Source: Rhizobium sp. CCGE 510 | Lineage (GTDB): Bacteria; Pseudomonadota; Alphaproteobacteria; Rhizobiales; Rhizobiaceae | Assembly: GCF_000292525.1 (NCBI RefSeq) | Contig: NZ_AEYF01000002.1 | Location: 124,001-188,000, forward strand | Direction of reading: 5' to 3' | DNA: 64,000 bases | Part shown: in pieces, positions 50,227-58,770 of the stretch | How positions within the stretch are numbered: the first letter of the stretch is position 1 | Layout of the letters: every line of letters starts with the position of its first letter | Made by a program: the position numbers and the translations under genes | Notes under the pieces: generated by a model | What the model was told of the DNA's origin: nothing | Seen by the model: only the letters and a program-made list of their open reading frames with translations | Database searches by the model: none

Positions 50227-50284
50227 TTTGTACCGCTTCGCATTAAATTCTTGACGAGAGTTATTTTATGCGGAACAGTACAAA
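50227..50284. promoter_or_regulatory. Long imperfect inverted repeat between tetR-type and GST genes
   Basis: Arms 50227-50247 (TTTGTACCGCTTCGCAT...) and 50265-50284 (...ATGCGGAACAGTACAAA) match at most positions: TTTGTAC and GTACAAA are perfect, and CGCAT/ATGCG also pair. An A+T-rich 17-bp centre with TTGACG lies between. It begins 3 bp from the TetR-type start codon, so it fits an operator for the divergent pair. Confidence 0.55.
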
Positions 50285-50352
50285 TGTTCAATGGCATCGA
50301 CAGGCGGCATCGACCGGCTGCGCCAAGAAAGGAACCGAGAGAGGAAATCGCC

Positions 50353-51036
50353 ATGAAACTCTATATGAACGCCGCTGCCTGCTCGCTGTCGCCGCATATC
50401 GTCTGCCGGGAGCTGGGGCTCGATATCGAGCTCGTCGAGGTCGACCGGCAAACCAACAGGACGAGCGACGGACAGGATTACCTTTTGATCAACGGCAACG
50501 GCTATGTGCCCGCGCTGATGCTCGACGACGGCAAGGTGCTGACCGAGGGGCCGGCGATCGTGCAGTTCCTCGCCGACAGCGTGCCGCAGGGATCAGCCAT
50601 GCTGCCCGAGGTCGGCAATATCAGCCGCAACGAGGTGCAATCCTATCTGAATTTCATCACCGCCGAGCTGCACAAGCCGATGGTGCTGCTGTTCAACCCG
50701 CTTTACTCAAGCGTGCATGCGGAGATCCGCGCGCTGATCTCAAAGCGGCTCACCTGGCTGAACGGTAGCATTGCCGGACCCTATCTCACCGGCGATGCCT
50801 TCACGGTGGCGGACGCCTATCTCTTCGTCTGCCTGAACTGGTCGCCCTGGATCGATGTCGATCTCAGAAAATGGCCGGAGCTGCTCGGCTTCATCGGCCG
50901 CGTGGCGGAACGTCCGAAGGTGCGCGAGGCGATGCAGGCCGAAGATCTCGAAGCCTTCGATGCCGACGGCGTCTATTTCGCGCCGCATGCCTATGTCTCC
51001 TCGTCCGGGCGAACGGGCTCGCCGGTGCGGCCGTAA
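50353..51036 (+). CDS. Glutathione S-transferase, beta-like class
   Basis: 227 residues from the ATG at 50353 with GAGAGGAAA upstream. N-terminal thioredoxin-like domain MKLYMNAAACSLSPHIVCRELGLD with Cys10 (beta-class catalytic cysteine), the GSH-binding GYVPALMLDDGKVLTEGPAIVQFLAD, and C-terminal helical domain with GDAFTVADAYLFVCLNWS. It conjugates or transfers glutathione in the cytoplasm. Divergent from the TetR regulator, which likely controls it. Confidence 0.93.
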   Translation: MKLYMNAAACSLSPHIVCRELGLDIELVEVDRQTNRTSDGQDYLLINGNGYVPALMLDDGKVLTEGPAIVQFLADSVPQGSAMLPEVGNISRNEVQSYLNFITAELHKPMVLLFNPLYSSVHAEIRALISKRLTWLNGSIAGPYLTGDAFTVADAYLFVCLNWSPWIDVDLRKWPELLGFIGRVAERPKVREAMQAEDLEAFDADGVYFAPHAYVSSSGRTGSPVRP

Positions 51037-51048
51037 CATCAACAATCG

Positions 51049-51882
51049 TCAGAGGGCGTTGACGGCAACCGGCAGAGCGCGCTTGTGGGCGGTTGCGCGA
51101 TAGGCAGCGAGAATGCGGCGGCGGGCGATCTCGCCGACCGGCTTGCCTTCGAGAAAATCGTCGATTTCGTCATAGCTGACGCCATAAGCCTCCTCGTCGG
51201 GGCGTAGCGGCCGCTGGTCCTCGAGATCGGCAGTCGGCACCTTGAACACCAGCTCATCCGGTGCGCCGAGCCGCTTTGCCAGCAGGCGCACGCGGCGCTT
51301 GTTGAGCCCGGCGAGCGGCAGGATATCGGCTGCGCCATCGCCGAACTTGGTGAAAAAACCCATGACCGCCTCAGCGGCATGATCGGTGCCGATGACGAGA
51401 CTGCCGAGCGCGCCGGCAAGCGCGAATTGGGCGATCATGCGCTGACGGGCCTTGATGTTGCCGAGGATGAAATCCTGGCGACCGGCGTCGGCGAAGGCAA
51501 GGCCGCCACTGCGGGCCGCAGCAAGCATCGCATCGGCCGGCTCCTTGATGTTGACCACCATCGAGCGATCAGCGCCGATCGTTGCCAGCGCCCTCGCCGC
51601 ATCGGCCTCATCGGCCTGGACGCCATAGGGAAGGCGTACGGCAATGAATTCGGCGGCATTGCCGCTGTCCCTCAGCTCGCGTACCGCCTTTTGAGCCAGC
51701 AGCGCCGCCGTCAGCGAATCGACGCCACCGCTGATGCCAAGCACGTAGCCACGCATGCCGGAGGCGACGAGATAATCCTTGAGAAAATTGGTTCGCCGCG
51801 CGATCTCGCGCTCGGGGTCGATATCGGCGGCGACACCCAGCTCGCGGATAATCTCGCCTTGTTCGTCGAACTGCACGGTCAT
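51049..51882 (-). CDS. nadE: NH3-dependent NAD+ synthetase
   Basis: 277 residues. N-type ATP pyrophosphatase motif LGISGGVDSLTAALLA (SGGVDS near residues 50-55), GNIKARQRM and GTDHAAEAVMGFFTKFGDGAADILPL are diagnostic. It converts nicotinic acid adenine dinucleotide to NAD+ using ammonia; the glutaminase domain of the long form is absent. It ends 12 bp from the convergent GST gene. Cytoplasmic; appears monocistronic. Confidence 0.95.
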   Translation of the reverse strand: MTVQFDEQGEIIRELGVAADIDPEREIARRTNFLKDYLVASGMRGYVLGISGGVDSLTAALLAQKAVRELRDSGNAAEFIAVRLPYGVQADEADAARALATIGADRSMVVNIKEPADAMLAAARSGGLAFADAGRQDFILGNIKARQRMIAQFALAGALGSLVIGTDHAAEAVMGFFTKFGDGAADILPLAGLNKRRVRLLAKRLGAPDELVFKVPTADLEDQRPLRPDEEAYGVSYDEIDDFLEGKPVGEIARRRILAAYRATAHKRALPVAVNAL

Positions 51883-51970
51883 GGGTTCTCCTCGGTGTTC
51901 TGGGGTTGGCGGGCACTATGGCGGAAAGATATGGGAAGGGTAAGTAAGGGGCTTCCGTCACAGCAAGAAA

Positions 51971-52117
51971 GCTGCCCCTCACCCTAACCCTCTCCCCGTT
52001 CTGACGGGGAGAGGGGACGTGCCATGCAACACGTTGGGTGAGAGACGGAGAGGTCGCGGCATATCTCCTTCGCCCCGTTTTACGGGGAGAAGGTGCCGGC
52101 AGGCGGATGAGGGGCGG
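51971..52117. repeat. RIME-like intergenic mosaic repeat (family A, reverse orientation)
   Basis: Starts GCTGCCCCTCACCCTAACCC, hairpin CTCTCCCCG...CGGGGAGAGG, spacer, then a second hairpin CTTCGCCCCG...CGGGGAGAAGG and GGCGGATGAGGGGCGG. Same element as 34091-34235 read in reverse. It ends 10 bp after the cyclase stop codon. Confidence 0.9.
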
Positions 52118-52126
52118 CCGCGAGCA

Positions 52127-53326
52127 CTACCGCACGATCGTGAACAACTCCACCGGCTCCGCAAACCCCTTCAACCCATGCGCCCCGACCGACACCACAT
52201 CCCCTGCCTCCTGGCGAAACGGCGCCGACATCAGCAAGGCTTCTCCGAACTCGCTGCAGGCGGTCTGGATGCGGCTGACCAGGTTGACGTCGCGGCCGAT
52301 CAGAGTGAAGTCGAGGCGGCGGCCGGAGCCGATATTGCCGTAGCTGACCTCGCCGTAATGCAGGGCAATGCCGGCCTTCACGCCGATGCCCTCATACTGG
52401 AAATGGTCGATCTCATCGAGGATGGCGCGGGCCGATGCCAGGGCCGCGCCGCAGGAATGGGCGGCATCGTAACCCGGAAAGAAGGCGAGCACGGCGTCAC
52501 CCATGAATTTCAGCAGTTCGCCGCCCTCGCGGGTGATGGCCGGCACGATCCTGTCGAAATAGGCATTGAGCAGGCCGAGCACGGTGCTACCGGGCAGCCG
52601 GTTCGACAGCTCGGTAAAGCCGCGCAGATCGCAAAGCAGCAGTGCTGCCTCCATCGATTCGATCTCGTCCCGGCGGATGCGGCCGGCCAGAATGCGGCTT
52701 GCCGTCAGCGGACCGATATAGGTATCGAGCAGGCTGAGCTCGACCTGGCGAAGGATGCGCAGTTCGCTGGTGTTACGTAGCGCCGGCAGTATGCGCTCGA
52801 TCACCTCACGCTCGGAGGTGGTGAAGCCGCCCGGCCGCCGTGTGCCGAAGACGGCGGCGCTGACCGGGCCGTCGACATTGCAGAGCGGCGCGATGACGAG
52901 CTGCATCAGGCCACGATCGGCAAAGACATCGATATGCTGCCAGCGGCCATGCACGCTTTCGCCGGTATCGACGACCAGCGGTTCGCGGGTTTCCATGACC
53001 TTGCGCAACGGCGTATTTGATATGGCGACCCGGGCGCCATGCTCCCGGTCGTGGATCTCGACCGGCTCGCCCGGCGCCCAGGCGATGGTGCGGCCGATGA
53101 ACTCGGGATGCAGCGTCATCAGATGCAGGGTCAACCGGTCGACAGGCAGGCCGAGCGCCTGGAGCCTGCGGCCGAGGCCGGAGATGAGGCCGGCTTCGTC
53201 GAGCGCGTGGCATTCATCGCCGGAAAGCCATTCGATGATCGAGAGCAGCGCCCCGGCGCCGACCGCATGGCCGGCAGACTTTGGCTGAAACCGATCGAGA
53301 TCGGGGGCTTGGATCGCGGATATCAT
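52127..53326 (-). CDS. Class III adenylate/guanylate cyclase with N-terminal GAF-like domain
   Basis: 399 residues. The N-terminal ~190 residues resemble a GAF-type sensor (LTLHLMTLHPEFIGRTIAWAPGEPVEI, then LMQLVIAPLCNVDGPVSAAVF). The catalytic CHD domain (about 215-399) keeps both metal aspartates, Asp233 (LCDLRGFTE) and Asp277 (KFMGDAVLAFF). The purine-selecting Lys (LLKFMGD) and DFTLIGRDVNLVSRIQ with Asn/Arg are present, favouring an active adenylate cyclase. Rhizobia carry many such cyclases; the signal is unknown. Probably soluble. Confidence 0.9.
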   Translation of the reverse strand: MISAIQAPDLDRFQPKSAGHAVGAGALLSIIEWLSGDECHALDEAGLISGLGRRLQALGLPVDRLTLHLMTLHPEFIGRTIAWAPGEPVEIHDREHGARVAISNTPLRKVMETREPLVVDTGESVHGRWQHIDVFADRGLMQLVIAPLCNVDGPVSAAVFGTRRPGGFTTSEREVIERILPALRNTSELRILRQVELSLLDTYIGPLTASRILAGRIRRDEIESMEAALLLCDLRGFTELSNRLPGSTVLGLLNAYFDRIVPAITREGGELLKFMGDAVLAFFPGYDAAHSCGAALASARAILDEIDHFQYEGIGVKAGIALHYGEVSYGNIGSGRRLDFTLIGRDVNLVSRIQTACSEFGEALLMSAPFRQEAGDVVSVGAHGLKGFAEPVELFTIVR

Positions 53327-53355
53327 GGCGTTGTCCTCCTTAAGGGCGCGCGGTG

Positions 53356-54969
53356 TTAGTGAGCGCCGCCGCCCGAGAGTTGACCGGGTTTCCTGAGCAG
53401 CAGGCTTGCAACCAGGGCGACGACGAGGGCGACGCCGAGCAGAAAGAAGGTGTCGCTGAAGGCCATGATATTGGCCTGCTTGCGTATTTTGAGCGCGATG
53501 GCGACGACGGCCTTGTGGCCGGCGAGCGCCTGGTCGCTGACGCCGTGGCTCATGAAGTAGCCGGCGAGCCGGGCGATGCGATCACGGGTGGCTTCCTCGA
53601 AGACCGAGACCGAGTTGGTCAGGATATTCGAATGGAACTGTTCGCGCTTCGACAGGAAGGTCTGCAGCGAGGCGATGCCGACGGCGCCACCGAGATTGCG
53701 CATCATGTTGAAGAGCGCCGACGCCGAACCGGCATTCTCCTGCTCGATGCCTGATGTGGCGATCGCCGAGAGCGGCGTGAACACCAGCGCCTGGCCGACG
53801 GCGCGGACGATATTCGGCCAGAACAGCTGGTCACTGGCATAATCGCCGGTCATATGCACGTTCATGAAGTTCGAGGCGGCAAAAAGGGCAAAGCCGACGA
53901 CGATCAGCAGGCGGACGTCGAACCGCTTCATCAACTGCGGCACCAGCGGGATCAGCAGCAGCTGCGGGATGCCGGTCCAGGCGAGCACCATGCCGATCTG
54001 CTCGGAATTATAGCCCTGGATACGGGTCAGATAGATCGGCAGAACGAAGACCGAACCATAAAGCGCGATGCCGAGCAGGAAGTTGGCGACGATGCCGAAA
54101 CCGAAGTTGCGGCGCAGCAGCAGGCGCAGGTTCAGGAGTGGGTTCGCCGTCTTCAGCTCGATGATCAGGAACAGCGCCAGCGAGACGGCTGATATAACCG
54201 ACAGGCGGACGATGAAATCGGAGCCGAACCAGTCTTCCTTGTTGCCCTCTTCCAACACGGTCTGCAGGGCTGCGAGGCCGATCGCCATGGTGGCGATGCC
54301 CGGCCAGTCGCCCTTGGCAAGCAGCTTCAGGTTCATCGGCGCCCGGTCGAGCGAGGCCCACAGCATGCCGACCATCAGCGCGCCCGGCACCAGATTGACG
54401 TAGAAGATATATTCCCAGCCCCAGTTCTCGGTGAGGTAACCGCCGATCGTCGGGCCGATCGCCGGCGCGAAGGTGGCCGACAGGGCAAAGAGGGCAAGGC
54501 CGATCGGCTGCTTGGCCTTGGGCAGCAGGGTGATGATGATGGTGAAGGCCATCGGGATCAGCACGCCGCCGGAAAAACCCTGAATAGCGCGTAGGATGAT
54601 CATCTGCTGCAGGTTGGCCGCAAAGGCGCAAGCGACGGAGAAGATCAGGAAGAGGATGGCGTTGACGAGCAGATAGTTGCGCAGGGAGAAGACCCGCGCC
54701 AGCCAGGCGCTCAAGGGAATGACGACAATCTCGGCGATCAGATAGGAGGTCGAGATCCAGCCGCCATCATCGCTGCCGGCGCCGATGGCGCCCTGGATAT
54801 CGGCAAGCGAGGCATTGACGATCTGGATGTTGAGCACCGCCATGAAGGCGCCGAGCGTCGAGCCGACAACGGCTGCCCACATGCGCAGCGGGCTCGTGGC
54901 TGCGGGCATGGGCGCTGCAGCGGCGGCCTTGCGCGAATTGCTGTTGGCGGCGATCTGAAGAGTGGCCAT
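53356..54969 (-). CDS. emrB: EmrB-type MFS multidrug exporter (DHA2 family)
   Basis: 537 residues, 14 membrane spans. Family stretches: VGSTLGAFMAVLNIQIVNASLADIQGAIGAGSDDGGWISTSYLIAE, motif C PAIGPTIGGYLTENWGWEYIFYVNLVPGALM, and GFSGGVLIPMAF. It works with the adjacent EmrA-type adaptor to expel hydrophobic compounds through an outer-membrane channel. It is downstream of emrA, separated by 95 bp that contain a 21-bp repeat array. A LysR regulator is divergent from emrA. Confidence 0.93.
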   Translation of the reverse strand: MATLQIAANSNSRKAAAAAPMPAATSPLRMWAAVVGSTLGAFMAVLNIQIVNASLADIQGAIGAGSDDGGWISTSYLIAEIVVIPLSAWLARVFSLRNYLLVNAILFLIFSVACAFAANLQQMIILRAIQGFSGGVLIPMAFTIIITLLPKAKQPIGLALFALSATFAPAIGPTIGGYLTENWGWEYIFYVNLVPGALMVGMLWASLDRAPMNLKLLAKGDWPGIATMAIGLAALQTVLEEGNKEDWFGSDFIVRLSVISAVSLALFLIIELKTANPLLNLRLLLRRNFGFGIVANFLLGIALYGSVFVLPIYLTRIQGYNSEQIGMVLAWTGIPQLLLIPLVPQLMKRFDVRLLIVVGFALFAASNFMNVHMTGDYASDQLFWPNIVRAVGQALVFTPLSAIATSGIEQENAGSASALFNMMRNLGGAVGIASLQTFLSKREQFHSNILTNSVSVFEEATRDRIARLAGYFMSHGVSDQALAGHKAVVAIALKIRKQANIMAFSDTFFLLGVALVVALVASLLLRKPGQLSGGGAH

Positions 54970-55020
54970 GACCTATTTCCTTCCGGCTCTTGCGGAAAAC
55001 TGCCTCATGACGGGGTTCGC

Positions 55021-55083
55021 GATCATTCGCGAATGATCAGTGATAATTCGGGAACGATCGGGGATCATTCGGGAATAAGAGAA
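55021..55083. repeat. 21-bp palindromic direct-repeat array between emrA and emrB
   Basis: Three units in 21-bp register at 55021, 55042 and 55063. Unit 1 holds the perfect palindrome GATCATTCGCGAATGATC; units 2 and 3 are diverged (GATAATTCGGGAACGATC and GATCATTCGGGAATAAG). The third overlaps the emrA stop codon (55065-55067). It fills the emrA-emrB junction and can fold into hairpins in the transcript. Confidence 0.85.
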
Positions 55084-56324
55084 GGATCATCTAGCGGGGC
55101 TGGATAATCCCCCTCGGCTGCCGTGGATGCCCGAGCCTCGCTCTGGGCAGCTTTGGTATCGATTTCGGGCTCGACCGACATGCCGGAGCGCAACAGGCCG
55201 ATCAGCGCCTGGTCGTCGATGACGATCTTGACCGGGATGCGCTGGACGATCTTGGTGAAGTTGCCGGTGGCATTATCCGGCGGCAGCAGCGAGAATTCCA
55301 GGCCGCTTGCCGGCGAAACGCTGTCGACATGACCCTTGATCGATATATCGGGAAAGCTGTCGACCTTTATCTCGACCGACTGACCGGGACTGATATAAGT
55401 CAACTGCGTTTCCTTGAAATTGGCGACGACATAGACAGCATGGAGCGGCACGACCGCCATCAGCTGCGTGCCCGAGGTGACATACTGGCCGACACGGATC
55501 GACCGGGCGCCGACCGTGCCGTCGACGGCGGCGACGATATCAGTATAGGACAGATTGAGTTCAGCCTGCTGGGCGGCCGCTGCTGTCCGGTCGCGCTCGG
55601 CAACCGTCTGTTCGCGCTGGCTCTGGAGCACCGGCACCTTGTTCTCCGCCGCAACGAGCGCCGCCCGGTCGCGCTCGACGGCAGCAGCTGCCTGCTCGCG
55701 GGCCGACTGGGTCTGTTCGGCGCGCGACTGGGTGCCGGCGCCATTGCTGATCAGGCGGGCCGAGCGGGCGGCGTCGGAGACGGCAAAATCCAGCGAGGCC
55801 TGCGAAGCATCGATCGTCGCCCTTGCCTGCCCGATGACCGATTGCTGCAGGGCGATCTGGGCATCGATATTGCTGATGGCGGCTTCGGCCGCCTTCAGAT
55901 TGGCTCTCGCCTGGGAAAGCGCAGCCTGGAAGTCGCGGTCGTCGATGCTGGCAAGAACCTGGCCTGATTTGACCGCGTCGTTGTCGTTGACCAGCACCTG
56001 CCTGATATAGCCGGCGACCTTCGGGGCGACGGTGGTGTAATCGGCCTTCACATAGGCATCGTCGGTGGATTCGATAAAGCGGCCGACCGTCCAGTAGCGG
56101 TAGCCGAAATCGCCCGCGAAAGCGACGCCGGCAAGCAGCGCGGCGGCAATGACGGCGCGCTTGAATATCCGGCGGCCGGTCTTTTGGGGAGCGGCTGCAG
56201 CCGGCGCTTCGGCGACCGGCAGGGGAGCCGCCTCGGCGGTGGGCGCTCTGGCGGCTTCCTCGGCCAAGATCAACTCGGCCTGTCCGGCACTTTCGAAAAC
56301 TTGCCTATGGGATAACTCGACCAT
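55065..56324 (-). CDS. emrA: EmrA-type membrane fusion protein (HlyD family)
   Basis: 419 residues. Cytoplasmic N-terminus with Ala/Pro-rich stretch (about 20-50), membrane span at about 52-72 (RAVIAAALLAGVAFAGDFGY), then lipoyl and beta-barrel halves flanking a long coiled coil with Gln/Arg heptads (about 145-265). VAPKVAGYIRQVLVNDNDAVKSGQVLASIDD and GTVGARSIRVGQYVTSGTQLMAVVP are the lipoyl halves. It bridges EmrB to an outer-membrane channel. First gene of the pair; divergent from a LysR regulator by 138 bp. Confidence 0.93.
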   Translation of the reverse strand: MVELSHRQVFESAGQAELILAEEAARAPTAEAAPLPVAEAPAAAAPQKTGRRIFKRAVIAAALLAGVAFAGDFGYRYWTVGRFIESTDDAYVKADYTTVAPKVAGYIRQVLVNDNDAVKSGQVLASIDDRDFQAALSQARANLKAAEAAISNIDAQIALQQSVIGQARATIDASQASLDFAVSDAARSARLISNGAGTQSRAEQTQSAREQAAAAVERDRAALVAAENKVPVLQSQREQTVAERDRTAAAAQQAELNLSYTDIVAAVDGTVGARSIRVGQYVTSGTQLMAVVPLHAVYVVANFKETQLTYISPGQSVEIKVDSFPDISIKGHVDSVSPASGLEFSLLPPDNATGNFTKIVQRIPVKIVIDDQALIGLLRSGMSVEPEIDTKAAQSEARASTAAEGDYPAPLDDPSLIPE

Positions 56325-56405
56325 CGTCCATTTCCTTCATCTGTCGCCCCGTTTCTGCGAGGCCCTGTTCGATGCGAAGGAAAATGCACCCTGCCATTCA
56401 CAATG

Positions 56406-56418
56406 ATAATCTGCTTAT
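56406..56418. promoter_or_regulatory. LysR-type box candidate between emrA and LysR genes
   Basis: ATAA-TCTGC-TTAT, a short perfect inverted repeat of the T-N11-A type, 45 bp upstream of the LysR start codon within the divergent promoter region. Confidence 0.35.
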
Positions 56419-56462
56419 ATCGGGAAGGATCATCAACTCTCAGCGGATAATCCGGAGACAAT

Positions 56463-57365
56463 ATGGATCGACTGACAAGCCTCGCCGTCTTTGGCCGGGT
56501 GGTGGAATGCGGCGGGTTTTCCGCTGCCGCGCGCCGGCTCAACATGTCGGTGACCATGGTCGGCAATCACGTGCAATCGCTGGAGGAGCGGCTTGGGGTG
56601 CGCCTGCTCAACCGCACGACACGCAAGGTCAGCCTGACGGAAACCGGCAAATATTACTATGAGCGCTCGTCGCAGATCCTGGCCGAACTGGATGAGGCGG
56701 ATCGGACGGCAGGGGCGCTGAACACCACGCCGCGCGGCACGCTGAAGGTCTATACCAGCAGCGCCATCGTGCGGTTCCTGCTGCCAGTCGTCAGCGAATA
56801 TATGGAGCTTTACCCGTCGATCGCACTCGATTTCAGCGTCGGCGAGCGGATGGTCGACATGATCGAAGATGGCTACGACCTCGTGATGCGCACCGTACCG
56901 CCGCCGGATTCGTCGCTGGTTGCCCGCAAGCTGACGCCCTGGCGCCATATGCTGGTCTGCTCGCCGGCCTATTTCGAGAGCCACCCAATGCCGAAAAGCC
57001 CGGCCGAGGTCGCCGATCACAATTGCCTGCAATATGCCTACTACCCCTATGGCGACGAATGGCGCTTCGAGGATGGCGAGGGCAAGCAGGAGAGCGTCAA
57101 AATCGGCGGCAACGTCGTCTCCAACAGCGCCGAAATGCTGCGTTTCCTGACGCTGAATGGGCAGGGCATCTTCCTGGCGCCGAGCTTCGTGGTGTTCGAC
57201 GACTTCGCCGAAGGCCGGCTGGTGAAGATCATGCCGGACTACCGGCCGGTAGAATTCAACATCAACGCCGTCTACCCCAACCGCAGCCACCTGCCGACCA
57301 AGGTAAGGCTGTTCATCGACCTCTTGGCGGAGAGATTTGCGGAGCATCGTAAGTGGATGACGTGA
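56463..57365 (+). CDS. LysR family transcriptional regulator
   Basis: 300 residues from the ATG at 56463. HTH: LAVFGRVVECGGFSAAARRLNMSVTMVGNHVQSLEERLGVRLLNRTTRKVSLTETG. Ligand domain from about 92 (GTLKVYTSSAIVRFLLPVVSEYMELYPSIAL). It belongs to the DmlR/AaeR-like group often found beside efflux pumps. Divergent from the emrAB-type operon, which it probably regulates. Confidence 0.93.
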   Translation: MDRLTSLAVFGRVVECGGFSAAARRLNMSVTMVGNHVQSLEERLGVRLLNRTTRKVSLTETGKYYYERSSQILAELDEADRTAGALNTTPRGTLKVYTSSAIVRFLLPVVSEYMELYPSIALDFSVGERMVDMIEDGYDLVMRTVPPPDSSLVARKLTPWRHMLVCSPAYFESHPMPKSPAEVADHNCLQYAYYPYGDEWRFEDGEGKQESVKIGGNVVSNSAEMLRFLTLNGQGIFLAPSFVVFDDFAEGRLVKIMPDYRPVEFNINAVYPNRSHLPTKVRLFIDLLAERFAEHRKWMT

Positions 57366-57391
57366 GGGAAGCGGCGGACCTCAGCGCGAGA

Positions 57392-57533
57392 GGCTGCCCC
57401 TCACCCTAGCCCTCTCCCCGCAAACGGGGCGAGGGGACGTGCCAAACGAGACGTAGCGAGGAACGGAGAGGTTGCGGCATATCCCCTTCGCCCCGCAAGC
57501 GGGGAGAAGGTGCCGGCGGCGGTTGAGGGGCGG
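57392..57533. repeat. RIME-like intergenic mosaic repeat (family A, reverse orientation)
   Basis: Starts GCTGCCCCTCACCCTAGCCC; hairpin CTCTCCCCG-caaa-CGGGGCGAGG; second hairpin CTTCGCCCCG-caag-CGGGGAGAAGG; ends GCGGTTGAGGGGCGGG. Same orientation as 51971-52117. The remaining ~105 bp up to ilvE (57534-57640) hold no recognisable feature. Confidence 0.9.
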
Positions 57534-57640
57534 GCCTCGCTCTGCTGGCCGAACCGCCCCGGCCCTGCGCTTGCGCTTCGGGCGTTCGTCGCTGCAATCG
57601 ATTCACTGGATCGATTGCTTCGGCTACGCCGAACCGCTTC

Positions 57641-58528
57641 TCACTCCTCACTCTCGCTGCGACCGTGGGCCCAGTCCATGTAGAGGTCCAGCGCCTTGCG
57701 GGTGACCGGGCCTTCCTGGAAATTGCGGCTGTCGAGGCGGGTGACGCCGACGACTTTGGAGTAGTTGCCGGTGGTGAAGATTTCGTCGGCGGCGAGGAAA
57801 TCCTCGACGGAGAGCGTGGCTTCGACGACGTCGAAACCGGCCTTGCGCAAGAGGTTCATGACGCGGGCGCGGGTGATGCCGGCGAGGAAGGTGCGGTTGG
57901 CGGCCGGTGTCATTACCACGCCGTCACGCACCAGGAAGACATTCGAGGAGGCGGTCTCGACGACGTTGCCGTTGAGATCGCGCACCAGCGCATTGTCGAA
58001 GCCGCGGCCGCGCGCCTCGGCGATCATCCGGCCGCTGTTCGGATAGAGCGAGCCGGTCTTCGCCTCGGTCATCGCCGTCTCAGGCGACGGGCGGCGATAG
58101 GGCGAGACGGTGAGGCTGGTGCCGCCGTGGCCGCCCATCGGCGCCTCGAACAGGCAGAGCGCGAAGCGGGTCGATTCCGCATCGACGGAGACGACACTGC
58201 CGGGCGAACCATGTTCGCCCCAATACATCGGCTTGATGTAGATTGGTGTCGCGCCCTCGAATTTGGCAACGCCTTCCCAGGCGAGTGCGGCGATTTCCTC
58301 GGCCGATTTCACCGGCTTCAGGCCCATGGCGAGCGCCGAGCGATTGATGCGCTGGCAGTGCAGGTCGAGATCGGGGGCGATACCCTCGAACCAGCGGGCG
58401 CCGTCGAAGACCGTCGAGCCCAGCCACATGGCATGCGAGGTCGGCCCGATCAGCGGCGGATTGCCGGGTAGCCATTCCCCGTCGACATGAGTCCAGGTGG
58501 TTGAACGCGGTGATGTATCGACGGCCAT
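57641..58528 (-). CDS. ilvE: Branched-chain amino-acid aminotransferase (class IV)
   Basis: 295 residues from the ATG at 58528 with GGGAGGG upstream. PLP-dependent fold type IV; Lys157 in MTEAKTGSLYPNSGRMIAEA is the PLP lysine; TASSNVFLVRDGVV, then AGITRARVMNLL, are conserved. HAMWLGSTVFDGARWFEG is the N-terminal family signature. It transfers amino groups between glutamate and branched-chain 2-oxo acids in the cytoplasm. Genomes of this group usually have more than one, so it may be an IlvE paralogue. Confidence 0.92.
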   Translation of the reverse strand: MAVDTSPRSTTWTHVDGEWLPGNPPLIGPTSHAMWLGSTVFDGARWFEGIAPDLDLHCQRINRSALAMGLKPVKSAEEIAALAWEGVAKFEGATPIYIKPMYWGEHGSPGSVVSVDAESTRFALCLFEAPMGGHGGTSLTVSPYRRPSPETAMTEAKTGSLYPNSGRMIAEARGRGFDNALVRDLNGNVVETASSNVFLVRDGVVMTPAANRTFLAGITRARVMNLLRKAGFDVVEATLSVEDFLAADEIFTTGNYSKVVGVTRLDSRNFQEGPVTRKALDLYMDWAHGRSESEE

Positions 58529-58770
58529 GCTGCCCTCCCTAAAAAGCTGGATGAGCAAAAACCTCGTCGGCAAGCCGGGTCAAGGATAAATCCAGGCCGG
58601 AAACATGGAAGCAAGAAAATGCCGGAGGATGACGCCTGGCCGCAATTTTCGTGCGCGACAACTGTGACTTGAGCGATGGGTGCATCAGCAAAAATGATGG
58701 GAATGGATGTTGGAATGGCAGGTTGGCGCATGCCATCATGGGCGCAATCCACCGAACAAGGAAGACGCCG

